64,000 nucleotides of DNA from Cyrtodaria siliqua (Eukaryota > Mollusca > Bivalvia > Adapedonta > Hiatellidae): NCBI GenBank assembly GCA_037043455.1, contig JAWPHD010000133.1, positions 434,001 through 498,000 on the forward strand, given 5' to 3'. This document shows, piece after piece, positions 31,568 to 43,857 of this stretch. The translations under genes were made by a program, and so were the position numbers. The notes below the pieces were generated by a model. The model saw only the letters and a program-made list of their open reading frames with translations. It did no database searches and was not told the origin of the DNA. Numbering within the stretch: position 1 is the first letter of the stretch; each line of letters begins with the position of its first letter.

Positions 31568-33158
31568 GGTGGGGGAAAACTTTGATAGGTGCATTAACTC
31601 CAAGATTGTTGTAACATTGATAGGTGCATTAACTCCAAGATTGTTGTAACATTGATAGGTGCATTAACTCCAAGAGTGTTGTAACATTGATAGGTGCATT
31701 AACTCCAAGTGCATTAACTCCAAGATTGTTGTAACATTGATAGGGGCATTAACTCCAAGAGTGTTGTAACATTGATAGGTGCATTAACTCCAAGAGTGTT
31801 GTAACATTGATAGGTGCATTAACTCCAAGATTGTTGTAACATTGATAGGTGCATTAACTCCAAGAGTGTTGTAACATAGATAGGTGCATTAACTCCAAGA
31901 GTGTTGTAACATTGATAGGTACATTAACTCCAAGAGTGTTGTAACATTGATAGGTGCATTAACTCCAAGGGAGTTGTAACATTGATAGGTACATTAACTC
32001 CAAGAGTGTTGTAACATTGATAGGTGCATTAACTCCAAGAGTGTTGTAACATTGATAGGTGCATTAACTCCAAGAGTGTTGTAACATAGATAGGTGCATT
32101 AACTCCAAGAGTGTTGTAACATTGATAGGTACATTAACTCCAAGAGTGTTGTAACATTGATAGGTGCATTAACTCCAAGGGAGTTGTAACATTGATAGGT
32201 GCATTAACTCCAAGAGTGTTGTAACATTGATAGGTGCATTAACTCCATTGATAGGTGCTTTAACTCCAAGAGTGTTGTAACATTGATAGGTGCATTAACT
32301 CCAAGAGTGTTGTAACATTGATAGGTGCATTAACTCCAAGAGAGTTGTAACATTGATAGGTGCATTAACTCCAAGGGAGTTGTAACATTGATAGGTGCAT
32401 TAACTCCAAGAGTGTTGTAACATTGATAGGTGCATTAACTCCATTGATAGGTGCTTTAACTCCAAGAGTGTTGTAACATTGATAGGTGCATTAACTCAAA
32501 GAGTGTTGTAACGTTGATAGGTGCATTAACTCCAAGAGAGTTGTAACATTGATAGGTGCATTAACTCCAAGAGTGTTGTAACATTGATAGGTGCATTAAC
32601 TCCAAGAGTGTTGTAACATTGATAGGTGCATTAACTCCAAGAGTGTTGTAACATTGATAGGTGCATTAACTCCAAGAGTGTTGTAACATTGATAGGTGCA
32701 TTAACTCCAAGTGCATTAACTCCAAGAGTGTTGTAACATTGATAGGTGCATTAACTCCAAGAGTGTTGTAACATTGATAGGTGCATTAACTCCAAGAGTG
32801 TTGTAACATTGATAGGTGCCTCAACTCCAAGTGTGTTGTAACATTGATAGGTGCATTAACTCCAAGAGTGTTGTAACATTGATAGGTGCATTAACTCCAA
32901 GAGTGTTGTAACATTGATAGGTGCTTTAACTCCAAGAGTGTTGTAACATTGATAGGTGCATTAACTCCAAGAGTGTTGTAACATTGATAGATGCATTAAC
33001 TCCAAGTGTGTTGTAACATTGATAGGTGCATTATATCCAAGAGTGTTGTAACATTGATAGGTGCATTAACTCCGAAAGTGTTGTAACATTGATAGGTGCA
33101 TTAACTCCAAGAGTGTTGTAACAATGATAGGTGCATTAACTCCAAGATTATTGTAACA
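31568..33158. repeat. 35-bp minisatellite, about 45 units, with higher-order structure
   Basis: The unit joins CATTGATAGGTGCATTAACT and CCAAGAGTGTTGTAA (35 bases). Rare variants recur in the same order: ACATAGATAGG, GTACATT and AAGGGAGTTG at 31870-31990 and again at 32085-32200, and the short joint ACTCCATTGATAGGTGCTTT at about 32243 and 32442. The array thus grew by copying multi-unit blocks. It begins at GGTGGGGGAAAAC, which also precedes a lone unit at 38795. Confidence 0.93.
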
Positions 33159-34302
33159 TTTTCATGATGCAAAGATGGGGAGAGGTACCTTAATTTTGGC
33201 AGACGCTTTCACTGAGTTGATAAAAGGTTTATGGGAATTTTTATTAAAACTGTTTTTCCCTATTATCTGTTACAGTAATGGGAAACCCTTGTTTATCTAT
33301 ATATCTTCTTGGATCTTTTGTATAATATATCAATAAACACTGATATTAAGCAATCTGGTATTACAAGTGAGTTTGCAAAATATTCATATTATGTTTTTGT
33401 TTGTTTTAAAAAAATACATTGAAGAAAATCCTTGCTCAGTTTTGAACTGTCAAGCATGATTTATTGCACTCCTTTTGTTCATTCACTTAACAGTAAAATT
33501 CCATTCAAGTATATTGTTGACAGTAATTATAAAACTGAATAAAAGCTTTTATAAAAATAAACAATTAACCAAGAGGAACTTAATTTGTTATAAGTGTGTT
33601 TTTATTATGAACAGAAGTACATTTCCGGGCTATAGTAATGGCGTGTTCCTACCAAGCACATAGGAGCCTGCCACAGCCCCCTGCCACCATATTGACCTAT
33701 AAATCAATAGAGGCAAAACAATAAAACCCATACAAGAACAATTACCAGAAACATTATACCTGATGCTCACATCAGATACGTTCTGCTATTCAAGCAGTCT
33801 ATTGACTTTAAGAGCTTCTTCCATTGGTTTAGAGTTATGAACAATGTGGGAATGAATGATAGAATTTAAGGCATGACAGCGCTTGTTGACAATACGGAAG
33901 CAGACATTCCTTACAGTCTGTGGAATAGGTTATTCAAGAGCTGATACAAAAGTCGCAGCCAATTTGCATGAACAATCAGTTTTATAGGGAGGACTTTGGG
34001 TTACAATTTTGGGTGTTAGTGACGGATCAAGGATTTCAGACTTACATGAACAATCAATTTATGGTGAGTGCTTCGGGTTACAGTTTTGGGTTTCAGTGAC
34101 AAATCCAGGATTTCAGATTGTGGGGAGTGGAAAACTTTTGGAAAAGAATTGACAAGTACAAAAACAACAACATCCTCATCCCTTTTTTTAACCAGTTTTA
34201 CATCACCTGAATCCAGCATATTTTATTCACATTGTAATCTAAGGAGTTCGTATTAAGTGGCAGAGTGTACCAAATTTGAACAAAGATAATTAAAAATTAA
34301 TT
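33159..34302. other. Intergenic, nothing recognised beyond array flank
   Basis: The first 100 bases match the other flank of the tandem arrays. The rest is AT-rich with two weak copies of a GGGTTACAGTTTTGGGTTTCAG-like phrase (about 33999 and 34076). Short frames on both strands near 34016-34256 overlap each other and are not supported. Confidence 0.4.
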
Positions 34303-34700
34303 TTTGAATTGAATTGAATTGGGTTTTAAGGTGCACCAACACATGAAAGGTTATATGGCGCCTAACAGGCATGAACATGCCAGGCTCATCCTCCATGTAC
34401 ATCGAGATAAAATATGGAGAATGGGCCTAGGACCTTCTCACCCAGAACTGCAGAGTTGCTGCAAATTCTATTGTAGACACTCCATTTATGCTGGAGCCAC
34501 GTTTATTGTTTTTCTGCCACTGCTCTTAGTGATGTGAGCGAGATGGCACCAGAAACAATGCAGAGGTTATGATGAAGACCTTTAATGAGCATGAACAAAA
34601 AATGACAAAATGAATGTGAATGGGGGTGTCCTGCCCCTCTACATGTGACGGTGTGTTTGCAGTGGTTGTATAATCTACCCCGGTAGGGAGTGTGGTGGGG
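34303..34700 (-). mobile_element. SINE-like family C copy, longer
   Basis: It starts with the reverse tail TTGAATTGAATTGGGTTTTA and is the fuller of the two family C copies in the window. The far end, with GGTTGTATAATCTACCCCGG, may be the remnant of the promoter-bearing head but is too diverged to call. Confidence 0.7.
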
Positions 34701-35136
34701 CGGTAATTAATAATGATGCCCAAATTATGTGAACACTACAGCCCACACTAACCGCATGTTAATTATTGTGGAATACACAAATCTAGTATTTTGCTATTAG
34801 ACAGGAGTCCTGCTGGGCGCCAATGAGGATTCTGGCGGTGTTCCTGCTGGGCCCAGATAGGCACAATTGATATACACCGATAGCACATTGCCAGGTTTAT
34901 GATACACACAGCAAACTGCAATATAACTGTCCAAGCAATTATTTATTGTTTTTACTAGTGATAGCAGTCTCTGAACTTTTCCACCTTGGTCAAGGTAAGT
35001 GGTCATTTCAAAATAAACAATGCAATTTTAGGAAGCATGAAAGAAAATACAATACTATTTGCTATTTCTGTTTAATACTGATGAAACAGACAGGAAATTG
35101 TAACAAAATTAACTCTGATTTAGATCTCAACTTTTC

Positions 35137-35199
35137 AAATTATTTTTATATTGAAATATAAATTATTTTTATATTGAAATATAAATTATTTTTATATTG
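35137..35199. repeat. 23-bp tandem repeat, 2.7 units
   Basis: Exact copies of AAATTATTTTTATATTGAAA plus TAT at 35137, 35160 and 35183 (partial). Confidence 0.9.
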
Positions 35200-35611
35200 T
35201 GTCAGTTTAGAGTTAAAGTTGGCTAAATTGGTTTTGATTTATTTAGATTATATTAAATGACACCATTGAGAATATAGAATGACGCCACAACACTTATCAT
35301 TTTGTGAAATGATTGGTATTAAATGTAGGTTACAAACGGAGCAAAATTTTACTTTGCGACAAGAACGTTTTTATTTATAATTCCCATTTGTATGCATACT
35401 AAAAACCTTTTAAATGCTTTAAATGGTTTTCACTTTTTGTTAATTTCCCTCTCTGCAAAGCGGTTGTAAAAACTTTGTTATCATTTAACGCTATTTCAAA
35501 ATGAGCTCAGTCATCAAGATATAGTGCAGTGGGCTTAAATTCCCGAGATTTAGAAATAATTTCAGGGATTTTTTTATAATTTCCATGCAGAAAATTGCAA
35601 CATATTGCTTT

Positions 35612-35980
35612 ACAGAAACTAACTCGACAAATATCACAAAAAATTACAGTTCAAAACCATTTACCAAACTCTATCCAGGTGTTCAGGTCATATAATAATG
35701 TACATGTGCCGATTCAAAGTATAGGATTTTTGACTGGTTCTTAAAATACCATGATTGAATATGCGTAAATTGAATTATGAATTGGTAACTCTGAATTCAA
35801 CGCTCCAGTTTTGCGGTTTGGCCTGGCTAGTTAAAATTGGTTTATATTGTGTTTATAATAGAGTGTGGGTTTTAAAAATATGTATTAGTTATAGATATAC
35901 CTTGTCGTCAATAGGTTTGGAAATGATGTACATATATTGTAAAATGAGTCTGTTGTTGGCAGGGCAGCTACTTTAATCAA
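35612..35980 (+). repeat. Dispersed repeat family G, long copy
   Basis: Shares a run of words with 56684-57040: AGGTGTTCAGGTCATATAATA, GATTGAATATGCGT, GGTTTGGCCTG, TTTATATTGTGT and GAAATGATGTACATAT. It has no long frame or obvious terminal repeats. Confidence 0.8.
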
Positions 35981-36486
35981 GGCACATTCTGATACGCCGC
36001 ACTGTAATTTTCTCCCAATTTAAAAAATTCATATGCCGGCTTTTCAAGTATACGTACATTGTAACATCAAATTCAGTATCCTAACATAAGGATACTCGTA
36101 TAATAGTACAATTTCCGACATGTTTCAGTAAATATTTGTAAATGTTTACGGCATGTTCCCCTTGATTTCCAGATTCAGTCTGAATATTGGTACAACCATG
36201 GAGCACTATCAGCTGATGTGCATTTGGAGATAATTATGTTTGGCCGATGATGTTTTCTACATTGTTAGCATGCCTCATTACTAATTGTTCCTGTTTGTTT
36301 ATCTCTGCCAGGCATGTTAGTTTGGAAATGTCCATTACCTGCACCACTGGGATGTGTCCAATCACTGATTTCTTCCAGCCACGCTGGTAGGAGTACCTAG
36401 CCAATTTAAAATATTCTCTAGCCTAATTACATGTATGTGGAATTGCAACAATGGAATACTTTTGTTTCTTTCTACCATAAGTTATA

Positions 36487-36744
36487 TACCGTATTTCCCT
36501 TAATACACCTCCCCTAATAGAAGCTCACCCACCCACCCACCATCTTTTTTAAAAAATCGTCAAAATGTGATACACATTTTCGAATCCAAAGAAAAAATAT
36601 AAAAATTCAGTAAATGGTCGCTCTTTTGTATAACCCTAAGAAAAAAATATTTTTTTTGTGTTTTTTTAATTTGATAAGAGCACCCACTTTCATTTTGCAT
36701 AGCGCCCAGGCGCTACTAGCACTACTATTAGAGGAAACACAGTA
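36487..36744. mobile_element. MITE with TACCGTATTTCCC-type ends
   Basis: The left end TACCGTATTTCCCTTAATAC and the complement of the right end (TACTGTGTTTCCTCTAATAG) are imperfect inverted repeats. The interior is T-rich with GCGCCCAGGCGC near the right end. TA may be the target. No transposase. Confidence 0.7.
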
Positions 36745-38340
36745 GTGAGAAAGAATTGTCCCAGTGTTGTCCCTCTGATAACCATGTCTATGTATCATAG
36801 TCCAGGCACGCATGTGGTAGCACACTTGCTTTCTCACAAATGCAACCTGAGTTTGAGTCCTCATCTTGGCAATGTAAGTGAGCAAGTACCCACTCAGACA
36901 TGCAGGTTTTCCTCAGGTTTTTCTCGTCAATTACATGCTTAGACGCTTTCATCCACGCCATGGAGAGTGATTTTCTAGAAGCTCGCTTTCGTAATCTATC
37001 TGAATAACAAACTGGTGCAGCAACACTATCAGATCCCCCGAATGATTCTGTTTGAGCTGTCTCAGATCCCAGTCCCTGAAATAATTCCACACAGTATCTG
37101 TATAACTATTGGTTACAGTAGAAGCAACAACAGCAGTACCTGAGGCACTTGGTACTATACTGGCTCACTGGAGCTGATACAGGCTATATTGGCACTGGCT
37201 TTCTGGAGGTTACATTGGACTGAGCCACCACTGACATTACATGCAGTACCAGTCTGCTATCACACACACCACATGCATGGGATAAAGCAACACTTACAAC
37301 AAGCACTCGAATTCAATAATAGTGAAGTGAAATTTTCAATGGGATAGTAATCTTTTTTTTTTGTTTTAGAAAGAGAAGCCGTGCTCAATTAATTAGCAGG
37401 TTTTAATTGGTTTATTGAAATGAATAATTGTTGAAACACAATATATGAAGAGTTTTTTCATGTTTTAATTGAATGGTTTCAATGAAATGGGAATAGCTTA
37501 CAATGGATATGAATTGGAGTCTATAACAGAAAAAGAGGTGAGTAAATTTGACTAATAACACCAGGAGGAACTTTTTTTTTTTTTAACATTATTTCTGTCT
37601 TGAAACTTTAAGTACATAAAAAATAATGGGAACGTAGGAAGTATGAAGTTAAGATCTAAGGGCGGAAGCATTTTTTTTAATGAAATAAATTTTAACAAAT
37701 ACCAGTATTCTTTAAAAGAAATTAAATGAATCCCAATGTAAAAAGAATGGGCGCCAGTCATGACTGCATACATGATTTTTATGGGTAATAAATTACGGTG
37801 TGATTTACTTGAACACTAATGTCTTGTGAGATAATAATTTTATGTTGATTATCAGTTTTTTCATCAGTAGAATTAAATCAGGCAAAGTTTTTGGATATGT
37901 ATAAAATGTAACATAAATAAAATGATAAGAAAAAAACGCTTCTGGGAAAAAGAATGAATAGCCGGTAAGATGGGTTTGTTTTTGCTGCAAATCTTATAAT
38001 ATATTAGCAGCTTCCTACTATTTAAGTGAAGCAATAAATTACTTAAATAATTCTCAGTTGTTTGTAATAAAAATTAAATCAAATAATAAATATTTAATTA
38101 GTCAAGCTTTTTTACTACTTTACATGGATACTGTCACGACACTTGATCACGTGGTAAGTCACAACAGTTTGTGTCATTTTCCGTATTTGTATGCATCAAA
38201 AGAATACAAATGTCTTTATAACAGTTTTGAGTTTAGTAAAACTCCTGTGAGACTAGTTTTGAGAATATATGAAAATATGAAATTCTTTGCTAACTGATAT
38301 TTAATTGAAAATATTTATTTATTTTTTTCAGCAATATGAG
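36745..38340. other. Intergenic, nothing recognised
   Basis: Overlapping short frames on both strands (36745-37090) and a 79-codon frame at 38058-38297 show no recognisable domain. Poly-T runs at about 37350 and 37570. Confidence 0.4.
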
Positions 38341-38346
38341 TAATCA

Positions 38347-38700
38347 TTTTTATTACATTTCTATGAGTGAAAGATCGCGATTCTCAGTGAAAAAAACAAC
38401 ATAATCGTTTTATATTATTAACTAACTCCAAACACAAAAATAACAAACTGGCGTTGAGTTATGATGTCAATAAAGTGTTGCATGCTGACGTCGATGTCAT
38501 CCGCCAACAACGTCAAATTTACAGTGAAAAATTTGCTTAAAATATCATACAGAAACTGATTTATAATGTAATAAATAGATTATTTAATTGTTGGGATCGA
38601 TTATAGGGAAATCCTTCACTGGAGGGTAACTCACTCGCATCCTCTCGTTTGTAAAAAGGATTTCAATATAATCGATCCCAGCAGTTAAATAATCTCTTTT
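38347..38700 (-). mobile_element. Element J, copy without the nested MITE
   Basis: Reverse-strand counterpart of 26054-26825. The right part is a hairpin: arms AGATTATTTAATTGTTGGGA (38577) and its near complement ending GTTAAATAATCT (38695), with inner GGGAAATCCTTC against AAAAGGATTTC. The body preserves the undisturbed site where the other copy carries the MITE (CTCAGTGAAA near 38380). Confidence 0.8.
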
Positions 38701-38794
38701 GTAATTTGCTTACATTTCAAGTACAGTTTGTTTTAAAACAATGACAGAATGTACAAAATATGAGAGAAATAGTTCCCCAGGGTCTCGCCCCACC

Positions 38795-38820
38795 GGTGGG
38801 GGAAAACATTGATAGGTGCC
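38795..38820. repeat. Lone sequence matching the start of the 35-bp array
   Basis: GGTGGGGGAAAACATTGATA followed by GGTGC matches 31568-31592 with one difference. Only one unit start is present and it then diverges. Confidence 0.75.
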
Positions 38821-39604
38821 TTTCCTGAAATTACCGGTAGTTATTTTGAACAGAAATAATACTAAATTTTGTGATCAAATTTCATGTAATATTTGGAATT
38901 ATGTTAAAAATTTGGCATGGCTATATTATTGTCTGTACAGATTTATTTTGAATATTTCTTAGACATGTAGTAGAATCTATATAAAATAGTTACATAAAAA
39001 ATCATTTCACAATGCCATTTTCCTAAAAAGAAAAAGCATAAATTTATGATAAAAAATAAACAATTAAAATAGATTTAATGGGATACTGACAGATTATATA
39101 TTCTATTTGCAATGATTATAAATACATGATACATTTTTAAAAATGCATCCCTGTCAAGTCACACGCATTGGGTGTGAGACACGCATTTTTGTGTTAAATC
39201 ATGCTCGCATGCATACATTCTACGTTCTCACGCATTCTGAAAAGTTGACAAAACTTATTTTGTTGGCGATTCCTATAAAAGGTAAATCATCGGTCCAATT
39301 TAACCACGCAAAAATGCATGATTTTCTATTTCTGGGACGTTGCAACATGCGTTCAAATATGCATTAAAAATAAGTTATAATTATTATGTGACTTAAATTC
39401 AATTAAATTGTATGAACATTTCAACCACAGACCGTCTCAGGCTTCCTGTGCGCACATACCCTTGCCCTGACCCCATGGAATCCCATTTCACTCTTGACAT
39501 CCACTGGGCCTTGACAGCTATGAAAATGGTTTGTGCAGATCACCTTGGCGATATTGAACAATAAGACACCATTCAGATTGTGCAGACACTGTACACCCTC
39601 CTGG

Positions 39605-39720
39605 CCTCGTCTTCACTGCCTGGTCGTGTAGACCCTCGTCTTCAATGCCTGGTCGTGTAGACCCTCGTCTTCACTGCCTGGTCGTGTAGACTCTCGTCTT
39701 CACAGCCTGGTCGTGTAGAC
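39605..39720. repeat. 29-bp tandem repeat, four units
   Basis: Units at 39605, 39634, 39663 and 39692, each with CTTCACTGCCTGGTCGTGTA or a one- to three-base variant. The phrase continues for exactly 116 bases. Confidence 0.93.
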
Positions 39721-39800
39721 AAGTTTTTTTGGTGTCACAACAACATTACCAGGACTATTAAATAAAATGTATTTCATGAATATCTATAGTTCTTACATAT

Positions 39801-40000
39801 TAATTCACCCTTAGCCCGCTATGAATGTATAATGGACTAACCTTTCTTTCAATTTAGACCATTCAATTTATGTTACAAAGGGGTGTTTTGGTTAAATGAC
39901 TGATGAGCAGCCAGACAGTGTAATCCTGATCAGCCTGCGACCTGGGTTTACACTGGCTGCAAATACTGTTGTAGTCGCCCTTAGCAGGCTAAGAGTTAAC
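39801..40000 (-). mobile_element. Family F MITE-like repeat
   Basis: Reverse-strand copy with GATCAGCCTGCGACC, GGGTTTACACTGG and ends TTAGCCCGCTATG and TTAGCAGGCTAAGAGTTAA. The inner AAAGGGGTGTTTTGGTTAAA is shared with 61276-61474. Confidence 0.8.
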
Positions 40001-40488
40001 TTAATAACTGTTCAATTTGTTAATGTGAGTAACTATCTGTAGGTCTCATCAAGAACTATATAAGGGGTTACAAAGACAGAAAACTATTTTATCCAAATTT
40101 CTCCTAAGAGTCATAACTGAGAACAATGCCACTAACTGATTCTACTAATGAAAATATTGAACGAATTAACAAGGTTAGAGGAAAAGATAGAGCTGGCGTA
40201 GGAGTGGTGAAAGACCTGGCGTGAATGGAAGATGCGGGGGAAATGATACAAAGCTGATGGAAGTGATGGAAATAATTGTACAGATTGATTGATTTCTCAA
40301 ACTGAATTAAATGTTGAGTTTTGTGCTGGTTTCTGCAAAAACAAAAGTTTATATTTTTTAAAAATAATATTATAACTTTCCAAGCACTTGATGGTCATAT
40401 ACCAGTATATAATATTTTCTCATAAACGGCAATTTGTGGTAAAGTTCATTGAGCCTCTACTAAATGCCATTTACTAATCGGTACAGAG

Positions 40489-40797
40489 GGAGGAGCCAGC
40501 ATGACTCAGTGGACAACATTGTCGGATTTTAATCTGCAGTTAATGGGTTCGAACCTAACCATTAAGTTCTTGTGTGTCCTTCTTGTGCAAGATGCTTTCC
40601 TGAATTTTCTGCATTGGATATGGATGACTTGGCTGTTCCTTGTATCGGAGTCTATCGTCAGAGCATTTTAAAGAACCATTATAACGATCTGTTCGATAGT
40701 AAGAGAAGTTCCCAATCCCTTTGTATCTTTCCCCTCTCTCTGGGTGGCTCTAAACAACACAAGATAATGTGTTAATGAGCCATTAAACAATTCATTC
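40489..40797 (+). mobile_element. SINE family B copy
   Basis: Full-length but diverged: A-box-like CATGACTCAGTGG, B box GGGTTCGAACC, body with AAGAACCATTATAACGATCT, and tail GTTAATGAGCCATTAAACAA. A target duplication was not found. Confidence 0.85.
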
Positions 40798-40979
40798 GGA
40801 TCACATGGTTGTAAAATTACACATCCATTGTTACAACTTAAACTTGTTTGTGTGATGATAAGAGAGATCTGCAGTCATTGATACAACAAAATAAAAGATA
40901 TTCATTATTTGTTTTAAACACTTCTGTTTTACAATGTTATAGTTTAAATATGCATAGGCATTCAATACTACTATTACTA

Positions 40980-41025
40980 CTAATTATAATAATAATGATA
41001 ATAAAAAAAAAAAAATAATAGTGAA
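40980..41025. repeat. AT-rich microsatellite (ACT/AAT/A run)
   Basis: Short runs of ACT, AAT and a poly-A tract. Confidence 0.8.
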
Positions 41026-41056
41026 TTAGGATCCAAAAGAAGGCTAAAAGCGTGTT

Positions 41057-41605
41057 CTATTGTTTGGGGCGCTTGTTTCAGCCAAAGGTTTTTCTGCAGT
41101 AGCTTCAGCATTTTAAATAATACGTACTTCAATTATATATCATTAGAACTGGCAATTTTAGTGGTAAATAAAACTACCTTAGTTTTGAGAATCGGTTGAG
41201 AAATAAATATTTTACAGCCAAAATGAGTTTTTGATGGGGCTTTTCCTATGTAAATTCCTTGTTGATGGGACAGCAGAACATTAATTCAAATAACTTCAGT
41301 TAGCCTTCATATTTTGCTATAAAACTTCCAGGGTGTCTTACTTTACAAATATCCAACAATTTAAAACAATTTTTGGATAAAAATTCTAAAAAAAATTCTA
41401 AATTTTTTTTTCATGCAGCCCCGTCAAAAAAAGCTTTAGCGCATGAAATTTTTATTTCTCAACCGAATTTGAAAAGTTAGGCATTTTTACTTACCACTAA
41501 AAATGTCTTTTACAATGATATACAACTTATTTAGGTACTACTAAGATGAATTTTGTCTGAAAAGTCAAAAAAAACTTTGGCTGAAACAAGCACCCCAAAC
41601 AATAG
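41057..41605. mobile_element. Foldback element with about 195-base arms
   Basis: The ends CTATTGTTTGGGGCGCTTGT and CAAGCACCCCAAACAATAG pair closely. Complementarity continues, with more mismatches, for about 195 bases each side (for example GGTTGAGAAATAAA at about 41195 and TTTATTTCTCAACCG at about 41450), leaving a spacer of about 160 bases. No transposase. The target duplication is uncertain. Confidence 0.85.
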
Positions 41606-41649
41606 TTAATATTGTTCGAATGTTTATAATGTCAGTATAGTTTTCATAA

Positions 41650-41945
41650 TTATATCCCCGCTTTCACAAAGTGAAGAGGGAGGTAAATAGGAATCACGTT
41701 GTCCATAACGTCGTGTCGCGTCATGTCATGTAAGACGTTTTTGTCCCGTCCCGCCGCAAAACACATTTTTATTACTTGCATTTCTCAAACAGTTTTAAAT
41801 GGTTGTTCCCAAACTTCACATACACATAACAACTGATAACGTTATGCCCCTCTTCATCACCCATTGTTGATTACCTTATTTATTACAGAATTATGACCCT
41901 TTTTTTGACTTAGAATTTTCCAAGCGAATTATTCATAACCTTCAG
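41650..41945 (+). repeat. Dispersed repeat family Q, solitary copy
   Basis: Begins CCCCGCTTTCACAAAGTGAA and contains one monomer of the unit found five times at 6177-7100, then ends ACCTTCAGTGTTAGTTCTAG. It looks like a complete single copy from which the tandem block could derive. Confidence 0.75.
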
Positions 41946-42142
41946 TGTTAGTTCTAGTTTTGAAAAGCGTTCATGCGTGAGCATTTCCAAATTATTACTT
42001 CGGGTAACCTAGTATAGGGTATATTAAACCCAAAGGGAATGTTTATGTCTAAATATGGACTATGTATTCCTCGCCACAAAACTGGTGTGGGCATAATTAT
42101 AGTGTTACCTTCTGTGCATCCATCCATCTGTACATTCAAGAC

Positions 42143-42538
42143 CATTTCTCAGACACCAGAAACTGTAGAGTTGTCAAACTTCTCTACATGCTCCAGAGCC
42201 AGAACCTTATCCACTGAGCTATCGAGTAGGAACATGTCGCTGTCGTGTATATGTTAGTGTGTATGAAGTTTGAAAGCTGTACTAAACTAAGTCAGCATGA
42301 AGAGAAGGTCAAGGTCATTCTTACCTATATTTTTTATGTTTGGCAAGACTGCTGTTGGTGTCTGAGTAATGGACCTAATAAAACAACTTGTAAAACTTGA
42401 ATGTAAACTTGAATGCAATGAATGGGATCGAAGGTCATTCAGACACTGACATACTTTTTTTATGGATATACTACAGGCATCTAGATGTAAACATGTGTGA
42501 AATCTGAAAACTCGACAACTTCTGGTGTCTGAAAAATG
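42143..42538. mobile_element. Inverted-repeat pair, MITE candidate
   Basis: Arms 42143-42190 (TTCTCAGACACCAGAAACTG) and 42492-42538 (CTTCTGGTGTCTGAAAAATG) are complementary over about 47 bases with several mismatches, around 300 bases of spacer. No target duplication was identified. Confidence 0.6.
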
Positions 42539-42593
42539 AACAAACCAAAACATGAATGTAAAATTGTATTAATGTGTAAAAAGTAGGTGAAGG

Positions 42594-43034
42594 TCAGTCA
42601 TACTGACATATTGGTACATACTGCTGGCTCTGCCCCACGTGCGTTTTCTCCGTGGTGGAGGCGTGTCTGACGGGCAACTTCATTCTTAATCTCATCTCCC
42701 TCTGAGGTTGCTGTCCCAATATAACCTGACGTGTTAACAGGACATAAAACACTGTTTCATTCATTCCTTCTAAAAGGACATACCTACACACTTTATTGTT
42801 TATGTGACTGACAGTGCTACAGTGGGCGCATCCACATCCCATGGACACATTTTCTAGTTGGTTCTTTGTTTCTGATGGAGATAAAGTGATAGTTGGTGCC
42901 ATGCCATCATATGTGTCATAGGTGTTACGCTCTTCTGCGTAAGTCATAACTACATATGAATAATGAAGAGGATACAACAGTGTTGCGTTTAAATGATGCT
43001 TTGGCATGGAGACCTTGTGTTTTCTAAAAAACAT
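42594..43034 (-). other. 146-codon open frame of unknown status
   Basis: This is the longest frame in the window that lies outside the tandem arrays, apart from the mannosidase. It has no signal peptide, membrane segment or motif that I recognise. Its downstream third overlaps a GTTAACAGGACATAAAACAC stretch typical of a SINE or repeat tail, and part resembles 4640-4700. Probably chance. Confidence 0.15.
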
Positions 43035-43855
43035 ATTTGACTGGTAACGGATTTGTCTTGTTCCTATTGATATGTTTCATTAATCAAGCATTAAGGTTAC
43101 TCTATAAATTTGAACCTGAAGTGCTCAGCCAATTGATTTTCGACTTTGATGAGAAGTTATCATGATATGTTGGCTTAGTCTAGGATGGTATCAGAGAGGT
43201 AGATTGTGGTGCACAGGATAAAACAGTTAATAAATACGATCCTTTTTATATGGGTATGCACTGTGATAAATGCGTGTGATCGCATCTCTCCTCCTTCAAA
43301 TAACACTTTCCCCGTTTCCGCTATTTAGAGTTATAGTGGTCCCCAAGTCATGCAAAGGGTATGGTTGTGATACAATTGCATGTAAGAATACTTTTTCCGG
43401 GCCACCTACACATATTATACTTGTTTCCAAAAGAAAAAAGTAACAATGCATTTACCAAGTAACTTAGTTTTCTCTGTTTCCACAAGAAACATACTCTCTC
43501 TCAGTTTTTCATATGTATATGCTGAAATGCTGAAAATAATAATCATTAAAATTCCATAAATTAAGCAAGTGTTCCGCTCCAATATAAATGAGTAATTATA
43601 CCTTGTTCATTTCACATTTGTTCTTTATAAAAAAAAAAAAAATTTAAGTTGTTTTAAACAACGAAAAAACACACACACCAAAAAGACAGTTCATGGAATC
43701 ACAGTTTAGAAAGAAAAAATACAATTGAAGCCATATAGACTTGAAGTATTATAGCCAACAAATCAGCATTAAAGCCATAATCATGTGGGATTTTATCTGC
43801 TTGTAAGAGGAAGCAATTACTGATCAAGTGACGTTCAAGTGGCGAGGTCTGCAGA
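43035..43855. other. Intergenic, nothing recognised
   Basis: No supported features; a poly-A run near 43630. Confidence 0.45.
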
Positions 43856-43857
43856 TA

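Noticed and set aside
31568..33158. CRISPR-like array
   Set aside because: The 35-base units are contiguous without unique spacers, no cas genes are present, and the DNA is eukaryotic.
42594..43034. 146-codon minus-strand frame as a gene
   Set aside because: It overlaps repeat-tail sequence and has no recognisable domain or conserved relative in the window.
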